Source of the DNA: Cryobacterium sp. PH31-AA6
Lineage (GTDB): Bacteria > Actinomycetota > Actinomycetes > Actinomycetales > Microbacteriaceae
Length of the DNA: 64,000 bases
NCBI RefSeq assembly: GCF_030063195.1
Contig: NZ_JASISS010000015.1
Span: forward strand, 1-64,000
Reading direction: 5' to 3'
The first letter of the stretch is position 1, and each line of letters starts with the position of its first letter. Shown here piece by piece: positions 42,775-52,671 of the stretch. The notes below the pieces were generated by a model. It did no database searches. It worked only from the letters and a program-made list of their open reading frames with translations, and was not told the origin of the DNA. The translations under genes and the position numbers were made by a program.

Positions 42775-45700
42775 TCATCGGAGCGATGTCAATCGGATCG
42801 TGATTGTGCGCGCCTCGGGACGGAGGATGTGATCGGGCCACACGTCCGGACCGCACGCGCGCGAACCCAGCCCGTGCTGAGCGGCATCCAGCCAGAGGTA
42901 TACCCGGTCGGACTCAGGCAGGTCGTGCGGATGCGCGGCCGCGGCCACGTCGGCAGTCGTGTGGCGGCGGAGAGTGAAGCCAGGCAGCCGTCCGCGGCCA
43001 TCTGGCATGGCCTCAATCTTCAGCCAGGGGGAGCCGCCTTCGGAGAGGATCAGCTCCCGAAATTCGCTATGGTGGCCACTCTCTTGTGGGCGGGCGTAGT
43101 CAACCACCAATCCCGTCAGATCGGACTGATAGCGTCCGACGTGCGCCGAGCGGCGGCTGTCGGGGTAGGACTCCCGTTCCCCCGCACCGAACCACTCAGC
43201 CTGGTCGACGGTCGCCGGGAGCGCAAAACGCACGCCCAGACGCGGCCAGTGGATGCGCCAGCTCCCGGTGGGATTCATGGAGACGGTGAGTAGGGCGGAG
43301 CCATCCTCATCCGACCAGCGTTCATCGACCAACAGGCCCTCCCGTGCATCTGCCGCCGAGTAGCGCAGGCGACGACGCGCACCACCCTGCGCGACACCCT
43401 CGGTGCGCCCCATAAGGCGATCCAGGCCCGCCCGCCGCCACAGTTCGGCCGACGAGGGGGCGGGAACGCCAAACCCGTTGTTCGCCCACGGGTCCCTAGA
43501 GTCGTAGCTTCCGAAATCACCGGTGACGTTGCCGCCGTTGTCGTTGTCCGTCGGTGCTCGCCAGAGTTCAGCGAGCGGTCCCGAGACCGGCAGGCCCGCA
43601 AGAGCTGATAGCTGGCCTCCGTCGAAGCGGACGAGGGAGGTGTTAGGTGCCGCATCGGTCTGGCGCTGCCCTGTGTGAGCCGGCAACGGTGAGGAGAGCC
43701 TGTGCTGGGCCGTTGCGACGACGTGTCCAGCAGCAGCCCAAGCTACATCGGACGCCAGCACCGCCTCCACGGTCAGCCAGTCTTCCCCGGCCGGTGTGGC
43801 CACTGCGGGGGTGAACACCGGCAGCGGCACGGTGGCGGATGAACCAGCTTCCACGGTGAAGGGCAGGGTCAGCTCGCCGCGCTCGATCACATACCCATGC
43901 ACCGTCCTGGTCCACCGGACGAGAAAACCCGACAGGTCGACAGAATGATGACGATTCTCGACGGCAACGCCATCGGCGGAAAAGTGAAACCGTATCGGAG
44001 CGACGATGTGCTTCCACTCGTGCAGGGAAGGCGAGGGCGTTCCGTCAGAGAGCACCATGCCGTCCATGATGAAATTCGCGTCGTGCACGGGCTCACCGAA
44101 GTCGCCACCGTAGGCGAAATATTCGGTGCCGTCGGGGGTGCGGGTGCGGAGGCCGTGGTCGCGCCACTCCCACACAAAACCCCCGTGCAGGCGCGGGAAG
44201 CGATCGACCAGGTCTTCGTATTGATCGATCGCGCCGGGGCCGTTGCCCATGGCGTGGGCGTACTCGCAGAGCAGGAATGGTTTCGAGCGCTGCTGAGCGG
44301 ATTCTGCTGCCGAACAATTCAGCAGCACGGATGCATCGTCGTCCTGGCCGATCGCTCGCGTCTCGGCAATGGTGGAGTACATCCGGGAATACACGTCGGT
44401 GTACGCGCCTGCGTGGTCACCCTCGTAGTGAACCGGCCGTCCGGGGTCACGCAAGCGCACCCAGTCGGCCATCTGGGCAAGGTTTTCGCCGGTTCCCGCT
44501 TCGTTCCCGAGGGACCACAGCACGATGCTCGGGTGGTTCTTGTCACGTTCGACCGTGCGCTCGATACGGTTTAGGTAGGCGTCTCGCCAATCGGGGTCGT
44601 CGCTCGGATTGCCCGACCACTCGTGGGGGTCGCCCGGTTTGTGAAAGGCGTGGGTTTCAAGATCGTTCTCCAGGATGACCCAGAAGCCCAGTTCGTCCGC
44701 CAACTCCAGCAGGCGCGGATGGGGTGGGTAGTGGCTGGTCCGGATGGCATTGACGTTGAACTGCTTCATCTGGGCCAAGTCGGCGCGGGCAAACTCCTCG
44801 TCGAATACTCGGCCACGGTCGGGATGCGTCTCATGTCGGTTGACTCCATGGAAGACGACTCGGCGGCTGTTGACGAGGAAGCGATCGCCGTCGATCCGCA
44901 CTGAGCGAAACCCTATCCGCACCGTTATCGCCTCCATGGGATTGGATACGATGGCGTCGTACAAGCGCGGGTGCTCAGCGCTCCACGGATCGACCTTGGG
45001 GACCTGGACAACGTCGACATCGTCGGCCGTCTGCCAGGTTCTGTCGATGCCGAGTTCGGCGACGACGAGGCGTACAGGGAATTCGGCCCCGCGCACCTCG
45101 ACCTCAAGGGTGCCAGCTGGGTCGTGGTAGCCGGCCTGCAGCCAAAGGTCTTCGATGCCGCCGCGAGGCCGCACCTGCAAGGTCACCGAGCGGAAGATGC
45201 CGGGTAGCCACCACTGGTCCTGATCTTCCAGGTAGCTGGCGGCCGACCACTGGTGCACCCGCACGACGATCAGGTTGGTGCCCGCATGCAGTAGGTCGGC
45301 GACATCGAATTCCTGGGCCAGGCGGCTGCCACTGGCCACACCGACTTCGACCCCATTCACCCAGACCTTGTAGCGTGACTCGACGCCCTCGAAACGCAGG
45401 GCGACACCATCCGCACCAGCCCAGGAGCCTGGGATCTCAAAGCTGCGCCGGTAATCGCCAGTGGGATTGGCATCGGGCACGAACGGCGGGTCCAGCGGAA
45501 AGGGCAGCTGAGTGTTGGTGTAAATCGGATGACCGTAGGCACCGTTACCCTCCAGCACCCAGTGAGCGGGCACCGAAATGGTGTCCCAACCCGAGTCGTC
45601 GAAATCGTTGTCCGCGACGGCCTCAGCGGACTCTCCCGAGGGGAGTACCGATTCGGCTCCGGGGGCGCCTGGCGCACCGGCCAGCAGCCGGAAGCGCCAA

Positions 45701-45807
45701 TCGCCGTCGAGGGAAAGGGTCGGCGCATCCGTTCGAAGCCACGATCGCGGAGCCCGGTGCGCGCCTGATCCCGGTGTGGTGTCGGTTAGGTACGTGTTCG
45801 TCTGCAT
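42775..45807 (-). CDS. lacZ: Beta-galactosidase (GH2, LacZ type), cytoplasmic
   Basis: The product is ~1010 aa from ATG 45807; the extra N-terminal 38 residues of the longer frame overlap the galM-like gene. It has an N-terminal sugar-binding domain (TQLPFPLDPPFVPDANPTGD), acid/base E in WSLGNEAGTG (near 433), nucleophile E in LLCEYAHAMGN (near 514), and the C-terminal small-chain domain (WPRLGVRFALP, WFGAGERESYPD). It hydrolyses beta-galactosides after uptake. No signal peptide. Full length, as E. coli LacZ. Confidence 0.96.
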   Translation of the reverse strand: MQTNTYLTDTTPGSGAHRAPRSWLRTDAPTLSLDGDWRFRLLAGAPGAPGAESVLPSGESAEAVADNDFDDSGWDTISVPAHWVLEGNGAYGHPIYTNTQLPFPLDPPFVPDANPTGDYRRSFEIPGSWAGADGVALRFEGVESRYKVWVNGVEVGVASGSRLAQEFDVADLLHAGTNLIVVRVHQWSAASYLEDQDQWWLPGIFRSVTLQVRPRGGIEDLWLQAGYHDPAGTLEVEVRGAEFPVRLVVAELGIDRTWQTADDVDVVQVPKVDPWSAEHPRLYDAIVSNPMEAITVRIGFRSVRIDGDRFLVNSRRVVFHGVNRHETHPDRGRVFDEEFARADLAQMKQFNVNAIRTSHYPPHPRLLELADELGFWVILENDLETHAFHKPGDPHEWSGNPSDDPDWRDAYLNRIERTVERDKNHPSIVLWSLGNEAGTGENLAQMADWVRLRDPGRPVHYEGDHAGAYTDVYSRMYSTIAETRAIGQDDDASVLLNCSAAESAQQRSKPFLLCEYAHAMGNGPGAIDQYEDLVDRFPRLHGGFVWEWRDHGLRTRTPDGTEYFAYGGDFGEPVHDANFIMDGMVLSDGTPSPSLHEWKHIVAPIRFHFSADGVAVENRHHSVDLSGFLVRWTRTVHGYVIERGELTLPFTVEAGSSATVPLPVFTPAVATPAGEDWLTVEAVLASDVAWAAAGHVVATAQHRLSSPLPAHTGQRQTDAAPNTSLVRFDGGQLSALAGLPVSGPLAELWRAPTDNDNGGNVTGDFGSYDSRDPWANNGFGVPAPSSAELWRRAGLDRLMGRTEGVAQGGARRRLRYSAADAREGLLVDERWSDEDGSALLTVSMNPTGSWRIHWPRLGVRFALPATVDQAEWFGAGERESYPDSRRSAHVGRYQSDLTGLVVDYARPQESGHHSEFRELILSEGGSPWLKIEAMPDGRGRLPGFTLRRHTTADVAAAAHPHDLPESDRVYLWLDAAQHGLGSRACGPDVWPDHILRPEARTITIRLTSLR

Positions 45808-45838
45808 GGGGGCAATCCTTACGTCGTCGTCAGGGGAG

Positions 45839-46744
45839 TCAGGCACGTCGAATGCCCCAGTCGAGCTCCCAGAGCTCGCCCGGCGCGAGCCAGCGTAGGC
45901 CCTGTCCTGTGCGGAGTGCATTGGGGGGAGCCGTCATCGGCTCCATGGCGATCACCGAATGGCGGGCGTCGCTCCGGAACCCCGGCGAAATGTAGATTTG
46001 CAGCCAGGCGAAATCGGGATGTGCCCACAATTCGGTCGCGGTTCCGTCGTCCGAACTGAGCCGGTGCACGAGCCGGCCGCGGTGCGGATCGAGTCCCGTG
46101 TAAGTGGCGTGCCGCACGGCATCACCCACCCGGCGACCGGCACGCAAATCCCAGGCCGTGCCCGCCACGGCGAAGTCGCCCCGTGGGATGTGCGTGTCGT
46201 CGAGGACGAGCGCACGCTCCGCGGAAACTGTCAGAGTCAACGCTTCGACCGGCAAGGGACCGGCACACAGATAGGGATGCGCTCCCAGAGCGACGGGCGC
46301 ATCACACTCCGACAAGTTCCGGATTCGATTCGTGACGACGATCCCGCTGTCGTCGAGGGCATAGCTGACCTCGACGTGGATCCGGAAGGGGTAGCCGGCA
46401 GCGCCCGACAGGAGCGTGCGCAGCGTCACCTCTCCCGGACCCTCCGTCGCGTCGTAGTCCCGGTCCTGCAGGAGCCCGTGGATGGCGTGCCCAAACTCCG
46501 GTTCGGTGATTTCGAGCCGCTGCGCACGGCCGTCCAAACTCCAGGTTGCACCATCCACGCGGTTCGGCCAGGGCGCCAGGACGGCTCCCGCGATCGAGGA
46601 ATTTCGAGGGGACACTGCCGGATCTACCAAGTCAACCCCACGAACCTTGAGCGCGCAGAGCGCGGCCGCCCGGCTCGAAATGACCGCCTCGACGCCACCG
46701 CCCGGGCCCACCAATCGATGCCTGATAGCGGCAGGTGCCGTCAT
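45839..46744 (-). CDS. Aldose 1-epimerase-like protein (mutarotase)
   Basis: The 301-aa product has LAPWPNRVDGATWSLDGRAQ, FGHAIHGLLQDRDYDA, ALGAHPYLCAG and IAMEPMTAPPNALRTG, the substrate-loop pattern of the galactose mutarotase family. It interconverts alpha and beta anomers of the sugar released by the hydrolases. It lies between the DUF5107 gene (9-bp gap) and lacZ (31-bp gap) in one operon. Confidence 0.9.
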   Translation of the reverse strand: MTAPAAIRHRLVGPGGGVEAVISSRAAALCALKVRGVDLVDPAVSPRNSSIAGAVLAPWPNRVDGATWSLDGRAQRLEITEPEFGHAIHGLLQDRDYDATEGPGEVTLRTLLSGAAGYPFRIHVEVSYALDDSGIVVTNRIRNLSECDAPVALGAHPYLCAGPLPVEALTLTVSAERALVLDDTHIPRGDFAVAGTAWDLRAGRRVGDAVRHATYTGLDPHRGRLVHRLSSDDGTATELWAHPDFAWLQIYISPGFRSDARHSVIAMEPMTAPPNALRTGQGLRWLAPGELWELDWGIRRA

Positions 46745-46753
46745 CGTGATCCT

Positions 46754-49693
46754 TCAGTCCAGCTGAGGATTGTGAAAGAGCAACTGTTCCGGAAGGCTCG
46801 TGGCGAAGTAGTCGGTGACGCCGTCCGGTCGCACCGCGGCCGGCGGGACCGCGACCGGTCGGCCCTCACCGAGGTTCGCAGGCACGTCAACAATCGGCAA
46901 CCCCACCGCGGTGCGGGCGCGGTCCCAGGCACCAAGAACAAGGCCTTCGCCACCCTCCCAGGGCTGGAAGGCCCTCGATTCCAGCAGTACCACCGCTTCG
47001 GAGCCGCGCCCGTCGTCCACGAGCAGTTCGGTGTACGCCACCGTCAGGTCGTCACGCAAAAGCGTAACCCCGATCGACTGTTCGAGCCGCTCGAGCCTCG
47101 CTCCCGATGAATGACCGAGGCGCAGGGCGAGCTGATCGAGTTCATAGAGGAGTCGGGCGTCATCCGGTGCGAGGGCAAGCGCCTTCTGGTAATACAGCCA
47201 GGACTGCTCCTCGTCGCCCAGCACGTTGGACGCAGCAAGTCCGGCGTTGCGAAACAGAACCGCATCCTGCAGCCCGGCCGAGATGGCCCGCGACCATAGG
47301 GCCGCTGCCTCGTCGCGTCGGCCGTTGTCGTAGAGCAGCATGCCGAGCAGATGAGCCGCCACGGCATCGTCCGGCTCGGCGAGGAGTGCGGCTACCAGAG
47401 CGTCGTGCGCGTCGAGGCCGGCTGGGAAGACCCACCGCCGGTCGGCCGCACGGGCATCTTCCCGAGCCTGCCGGGCCTCATCGGTGCGACCAAGCAAGTC
47501 GAGTAACGCCGCACTCAGGTAGTGAGCCACGGGACGAACGGCGCTCGCCCCGCTTACCTCGCTCGCCCCCGCGGCCTCCAGCACGACGAGTGCAGCTTCG
47601 GTCGATCCCATCTCCCGCAGGTCGACAGCGAGATCCACCAGAAGACCGCCATCCGACGGCAGAGACCCGTCGGACAGAAAACGGATGAGCACGTCGAGCG
47701 GGTCGATCGCCAGCGCTTTGGAGAGCGCGGCGGCTGCCTGGTCGTGGTTGTTGAGTCTGCGCAGGAGCACGATGCGCAGCGCTCGGCGGCGGGAGTCTTC
47801 GCCGACGATCGCATCGAGGGCGACGACATCAGCGAGGGCGGCCGCAGGGAGCCCGGCTGCGGCGGACAGGCGAGCCATCGCGAAGCCTGCGGCTGCTGCC
47901 CAGGCGCCGTCCCACGACGCCTTGGCGAATGCCTGCATAGCTTCGCGTCGGGATCCCAACCGCTGCAGGATCAGCCCCAGCAGGTAGAACGATTCGGCAT
48001 CGCGAGGGTTGGAATTGCGTAGCGTCTGCCGTTTCAGTGCGGTTCGGGCGTAGCTCAAGGCCTGGTCGTAGCTACCCGCGCGGTAGGCGTGATCGGCAAG
48101 TGCCAGGTTCACGCGCGACTCCTCGGGGTCGCGACGCAGCGCCTCCTCCCAATAGGGCAGTGGCGATCGGGTCGGGTGCCGATTCTGCGAGAGGTGCACA
48201 CCGGTCAGGTACAACTCGTCTATGGAGGCCGTCGCTGTCGGAAGTGCTGGCTCGAGCGCCACATCCGGCTCGCCTTCGTCGACCACGCCCTCTTGCCACG
48301 TGAGGATCTCGTCGCCGTCTCCATCGCGTAACTCAATGATGACGTCGGCCGGGGCCATGTTCTCGGGCAGCTCGGCCGCAATATGGTGCGTCGTTCCTGG
48401 TACCAGGGTGGTGACGCGCTCAGCGAGCAGCACACCCGACGCCGTCGCAATCCGCAGTGTGCCGGAACGGACGGCGCGGGTAACCGCGAAACTGGCCGAG
48501 ATCCGGTCCTTCTCGATATCGACGTGCACAGCCGCGTCCACATTCGCCTGGTGCGCCACGCCGATGGCCGGCAGCGGGTACCAGAACTGGGAGAAGGTCT
48601 TCGTCTCTCCGGGCAACAGCCAGGAGAAGTCCGGCTGGTTGTCCGTAAACACTCCCGCCATCAGCTCGATGTAGGGGCCGTCGGCGTCTGTGAGCAGGTC
48701 GTCCCAGGCGTGCCCGAACGGCGCGTCGCCCCAGGTCCACTGCTTCTTGCCGGGCGAGACGCGTCGGTCGGCCCAGTGCACGAAACCGGCCTCCTTCGCA
48801 TGGTCGTACCCGCCGAAAAAGCCTTCCTGCGAATCCACGATCATGTATGAGGTGGGCACCGGGATGTTGCGGTAGAAGTCGATCCGGTCAGCACCGGGTC
48901 GCTCCGCAGCCAACGCGGGGTAGTCGACCCCGTAGTATTTCCGGTCGGCCGCCGGAAAAGCCGTGATGGCCCGGCGGGCATGATCGGCGACGTAACGGAC
49001 ATCCTGAGGGAAGAAGGACTGGTAGTCCTCGTGCACCAGCGCGGCCACATTCGCCCACCACAGGAACGTCTGACGCTCATCGGTGCGGTTGTTCAACCGT
49101 ACGACGAGCTCGACCACGGACCGGTCGGGGTGCAGCCTCACTCCGTGCATGCCCTTCATCCGGGCGAAGGGGTCGTGGTCGCTACACCAGACGGTGACGC
49201 TTCCGTCCGCCCCCTCCTCGATGAATGTTTCGACCGGCAAGAACGTTGCCGGCCGGTGATGTTGAGGCCAGTTGAACTCCACACCGCCGCTCATCCAGGG
49301 CCCGGCGAGGCCCACGAGAGCCGGTTTTATCACATTGTTGCGGTAGAAGAAGTCGTAGTCGTTTGTCTTGTCGTAGCCGATATGGATGCGTCCGCCGAGC
49401 TCTGGAAGGACCACAATGCGCAGGTAGCGGTTCTCAAGGTGCACCGCCTGCCACTCGCGCGGCTCCGGGGCGGACGCGATCCGTTCCGTGAAGGGCATGG
49501 GGTACACGCGGCCGCTCGACCCCTGGTAGACCCGACGGTCGAGGTACATCGGATACTCACTGGCGTTCTCGGGGGCATAGGTCGAGATGACCAGTGGTTC
49601 ACTCCACGCGACGGCACCACCGGCGTCGATTCGAGCTTGAAGGACTGCGGGGGCGTCAGCGAGGGTGATGGACGCATCGATCGTTGTAGGCAT
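46754..49693 (-). CDS. DUF5107/TPR protein of the galactoside operon
   Basis: The 979-aa product's N-terminal ~430 residues form a beta-sandwich of the DUF5107 type (EWQAVHLENRYLRIVVLPEL, GGRIHIGYDKTNDYDFFYRN), related in fold to galactose-mutarotase-like domains. The rest is a chain of TPR-like helices (HLSQNRHPTRSPLPYWEEAL, YYQKALALAPDDARLLYELD). It has no signal peptide and may be an unrecognised glycosidase or sugar-binding protein. First gene of DUF5107-galM-lacZ-araC; divergent from the exported GH2 gene. Confidence 0.85.
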   Translation of the reverse strand: MPTTIDASITLADAPAVLQARIDAGGAVAWSEPLVISTYAPENASEYPMYLDRRVYQGSSGRVYPMPFTERIASAPEPREWQAVHLENRYLRIVVLPELGGRIHIGYDKTNDYDFFYRNNVIKPALVGLAGPWMSGGVEFNWPQHHRPATFLPVETFIEEGADGSVTVWCSDHDPFARMKGMHGVRLHPDRSVVELVVRLNNRTDERQTFLWWANVAALVHEDYQSFFPQDVRYVADHARRAITAFPAADRKYYGVDYPALAAERPGADRIDFYRNIPVPTSYMIVDSQEGFFGGYDHAKEAGFVHWADRRVSPGKKQWTWGDAPFGHAWDDLLTDADGPYIELMAGVFTDNQPDFSWLLPGETKTFSQFWYPLPAIGVAHQANVDAAVHVDIEKDRISASFAVTRAVRSGTLRIATASGVLLAERVTTLVPGTTHHIAAELPENMAPADVIIELRDGDGDEILTWQEGVVDEGEPDVALEPALPTATASIDELYLTGVHLSQNRHPTRSPLPYWEEALRRDPEESRVNLALADHAYRAGSYDQALSYARTALKRQTLRNSNPRDAESFYLLGLILQRLGSRREAMQAFAKASWDGAWAAAAGFAMARLSAAAGLPAAALADVVALDAIVGEDSRRRALRIVLLRRLNNHDQAAAALSKALAIDPLDVLIRFLSDGSLPSDGGLLVDLAVDLREMGSTEAALVVLEAAGASEVSGASAVRPVAHYLSAALLDLLGRTDEARQAREDARAADRRWVFPAGLDAHDALVAALLAEPDDAVAAHLLGMLLYDNGRRDEAAALWSRAISAGLQDAVLFRNAGLAASNVLGDEEQSWLYYQKALALAPDDARLLYELDQLALRLGHSSGARLERLEQSIGVTLLRDDLTVAYTELLVDDGRGSEAVVLLESRAFQPWEGGEGLVLGAWDRARTAVGLPIVDVPANLGEGRPVAVPPAAVRPDGVTDYFATSLPEQLLFHNPQLD

Positions 49694-49971
49694 ATCGCCA
49701 GACTAGAAAACCACTCCCTCCCACGGGAATAGCAGAAGAGCGGAAGTAATCTGGACATTTCTCTGATTTCGAAGATGCCCATGCGCGGTCTTGTCAGGGG
49801 AGTCGCCTGCAGCGATTCTCTCGGAGGTTGCCAGGTTGGTGACAGTTGGATTGTCCATAGTTGCGAGCTGGAACGTGCATTCACCCGTGACCTCATCGGT
49901 TACTAGCGTTGGGAAGTACTCAGGGTTGAGTGCGGAGGCGCCCTCAACTACTCACTGTCAAGAGGACACCA
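49694..49971. promoter_or_regulatory. Divergent promoter region
   Basis: This 278-bp gap between the DUF5107 operon and the exported GH2 gene contains no gene and must hold both promoters. No clear operator palindrome was found. Confidence 0.5.
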
Positions 49972-52014
49972 ATGACCAACCTGAAACAGCCATGCACACG
50001 CCGACAAGGGCTGGGAACGCTCACTCTCAGCGCAACCATGGCCCTAGTCATCAGCGGTTCCGCTCTCATCGCCGGCCCTGCCGCTGCCCAACCAGCGACA
50101 GGACCCGCTCAAGGGGCCGCGGAACCAGCGGGAACGGCAATCGAACTGATTGATGGCACCAATGTCGTCAAGCAGTACGAGAGGGTTGTCCCGTCCTTCG
50201 ACGGATGGGATCACCGGCAGCCCACCCGGGACTATAAGTCGCTTGACGGAAAGTGGAGATTCAAGTTCGACCCCGAAGATCGCGGTCTGAGCGAGGAGTG
50301 GTTCGACCCAAAACTTGATGAGAAGGCGTGGGATGAGGAGCAGGTTCCAGCGGCATGGGACCTCTACGACACCCCGGAGTTTGCGTCATACGACGGTGCC
50401 AGCTTCGGGCAAGGAACGGCTTTCGCCGACGGATACGCATGGTATCGAACGGACCTTTCTGCTCCCGCATCCTGGGCCGAGCAGGACATAAGACTGAATT
50501 TTCTCGCAGTCAATTACCGCGCCGACGTTTGGGTGAACGGGACCTTTTTGGGAACTCACGAAGGCGGCAATACTCCGTTCTCCATACCGGCAACGGACGC
50601 GATTCAAGCGGGCGAACCCGTCAGTATCGCCGTCCGGGTGTACCGAGGCCCCTCCTATCCGGACTACGCGACCGGGGAAAACCCAGTGACGGATGACTCC
50701 GCGATCCCCTACAAACCGGTCGATTATTGGCCGTACGCGGGCATCACCCGTTCTGTGTGGCTCGAAGTAACCCCAGAGGTGACCATCAGCCGGCTCCTCG
50801 TTGCCGCAGACGGTGCCACCTTCGACGGGCGGGTAGTGATCGAGAACATGACCGATGATCGCGTAACTGGCCAGGTGACCGTCGATCCAGGCAAGGTGAC
50901 GGGGATGAAACCAGTGGCCGACCGGTACTCGATCGAAGCCGGCGGGACCGCCGTGGTATCCGTTTCAGGGCCAACTCCAGACGCCCCCCTCTGGTCTCCC
51001 GAGACCCCGACGATGCTCGAAGCGACAGCGCGGCTTATTCCTGATGAGCGAGGCGGGAAGAAGGACCAGCTCACAGCCAAGTACGGGGCGCGCGACCTTC
51101 AGGTCGATGGCTCAGCGATCAATATCAATGGCGAGCAGCAGTTCTTCAAAGGACTCAATTGGCATGAGGAGAATGCTCAGCGAGGACGCGCGATGACTGT
51201 GAAAGACCTCGATCGCGAATTGAGCTCCGCACAAGGGGCCGGTGCGAACTTCCTCAGGAACTCCGTCTACAACCGCCATCCGTACGTGTACGAGTGGGCG
51301 GACAAAGAGGGCATGCTCATCATGGATGACCTGGACAATATGTGGCTCAACACGCCACAGATTCGCCATCAGACCGAGCAGTACGGGCTCTCCAGGGCGC
51401 TTGCCTCGATGATGGCGTGGAACCAGCACAACAACCCTTCTGTCGTTCTCTGGGGCTTGCAGAATGAATCCGAGATTGACTCTGGGGGTACGTACTACCG
51501 GGCCTGGATTCAGGACATGAAAGACGCCGTCAAAGCCGTCGACATCACTCAGCGACCAGTGACCTGGGCGTCATCCACCTCGAACGATCCAGCCTTCGAT
51601 ATTGCTGATGTGATTGGGTTCAACGAGTACTTCGGCTACTTCTACGGAGCGAGCAGCGATCTGGGCCCAACCATCGACGACGTCCATCAGCGGTTCCCGG
51701 ACAAACCGATCCTGATCACCGAAAATGGGACATGGTCCCTACCCGGCAACCACGGCTCGCCCGAGGTTCAGGGAACGGAAGAATGGCAGGCTGCGTACTT
51801 TCAGGAGCATTGGGACCAAGTAGTGGATCGTTCGGACTATGTCGCCGGTTACGCACATTGGGTCCTGAAGGATTACAAGGAGCGAGCAGGATATAACCAG
51901 TCCTACAACGGTATTTCGGTTCTCGGTCTTCTGTCTTTTGATGGGACGAGGAAGCTGGTTTACGAAACATTCAAGAATGCGTCACTGCCTCAAATCGCAC
52001 CGACCGCACGCTGA
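49972..52014 (+). CDS. Exported GH2 glycoside hydrolase (beta-galactosidase/glucuronidase-like)
   Basis: The product is 680 aa from ATG 49972 (AGAGGACACC upstream). It has a Sec-type signal with twin Arg (CTRRQGLGTLTLSATMALVI) ending AAAQPA. The sugar-binding domain includes YKSLDGKWRFKFDPEDRG. Acid/base E lies in VVLWGLQNESEI (near 498) and nucleophile E in ILITENGTW (near 584). It probably cuts oligo- or polysaccharide outside the cell to feed the ABC transporter. Exact substrate unknown. Confidence 0.88.
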   Translation: MTNLKQPCTRRQGLGTLTLSATMALVISGSALIAGPAAAQPATGPAQGAAEPAGTAIELIDGTNVVKQYERVVPSFDGWDHRQPTRDYKSLDGKWRFKFDPEDRGLSEEWFDPKLDEKAWDEEQVPAAWDLYDTPEFASYDGASFGQGTAFADGYAWYRTDLSAPASWAEQDIRLNFLAVNYRADVWVNGTFLGTHEGGNTPFSIPATDAIQAGEPVSIAVRVYRGPSYPDYATGENPVTDDSAIPYKPVDYWPYAGITRSVWLEVTPEVTISRLLVAADGATFDGRVVIENMTDDRVTGQVTVDPGKVTGMKPVADRYSIEAGGTAVVSVSGPTPDAPLWSPETPTMLEATARLIPDERGGKKDQLTAKYGARDLQVDGSAININGEQQFFKGLNWHEENAQRGRAMTVKDLDRELSSAQGAGANFLRNSVYNRHPYVYEWADKEGMLIMDDLDNMWLNTPQIRHQTEQYGLSRALASMMAWNQHNNPSVVLWGLQNESEIDSGGTYYRAWIQDMKDAVKAVDITQRPVTWASSTSNDPAFDIADVIGFNEYFGYFYGASSDLGPTIDDVHQRFPDKPILITENGTWSLPGNHGSPEVQGTEEWQAAYFQEHWDQVVDRSDYVAGYAHWVLKDYKERAGYNQSYNGISVLGLLSFDGTRKLVYETFKNASLPQIAPTAR

Positions 52015-52080
52015 GCCGAGCATACGAAGCGTGGCCGGCCTCACGGAGTATTTGGAGACCTCGCGCCGCGCTTCGGCGGA

Positions 52081-52320
52081 TCACGTTCCGGGATTGGTCG
52101 GGAACATAGACCGGAGGTGCGTGTTCGCGTAGCGGATCCATCTCCGGTCCAAGGCGATACCGAGCAAGTGTTGGGCGATGACAAGGCAGAGCAACTCAAT
52201 GTCGGTCAGGGACGGCGGCCACCAGGGACGGCCCCGCCTGGTAAACCCCAGCTCGGGGATAGTCCGATCGTCTAGATGGACGCACGGTGTGTTCAGGACG
52301 GTGTTTAGATCTGGCTTCAC
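52081..52320 (-). pseudogene. N-terminal fragment of an IS982-type transposase
   Basis: The 79-aa frame begins MKPDLNTVLNT and reads RGRPWWPPSLTDIELLCLVI, then AQHLLGIALDRRWIRYANTH, the conserved beginning of IS982-like transposases (GRPP.L.DSEL..LAVAQALLG). It ends soon after MFP. The catalytic domain is gone. It lies in the gap between the exported GH2 gene and the ABC operon. Confidence 0.65.
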
Positions 52321-52671
52321 AAACAGGGCTTAACACCCTCCGCCTTCGATGAACAGCGTCCACGCGGGGCAAGTCAGATCCGACTAACCAGGTGCCGTTA
52401 GAGTCGATCGATTGGGACTCAATCCTCTAAACGGGGCTTCGGTCAGTATGTGACCACAATGCCCACTAACGATGGCGGGTCCATTGTTTTGTCCAGATTC
52501 TCCATCGGAAGACTGCTGCTAGTCGGCCTTCGTCGCTCCTACTCTGGTAACACACCCGATTCCGAAGCCGCTGGATTCCCTTGCTCTCTTTGGTCGGCGG
52601 GACGCACTCACATTCATTCGACAACTGATCAAATACTGGTCTGTGTCAACCATCTCGATGAGGAGTAAACA
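52321..52671. promoter_or_regulatory. Upstream region of the ABC operon with an inverted repeat
   Basis: CCGTTAGAG at 52395-52403 is mirrored by CTCTAAACGG at 52425-52434, the same TTAGAG core as in the repeat at 41692. GATTGGGACTCAATC lies between the arms. The ribosome-binding site GAGGAG precedes the binding-protein gene. No reading frame is convincing in the rest. Confidence 0.5.
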
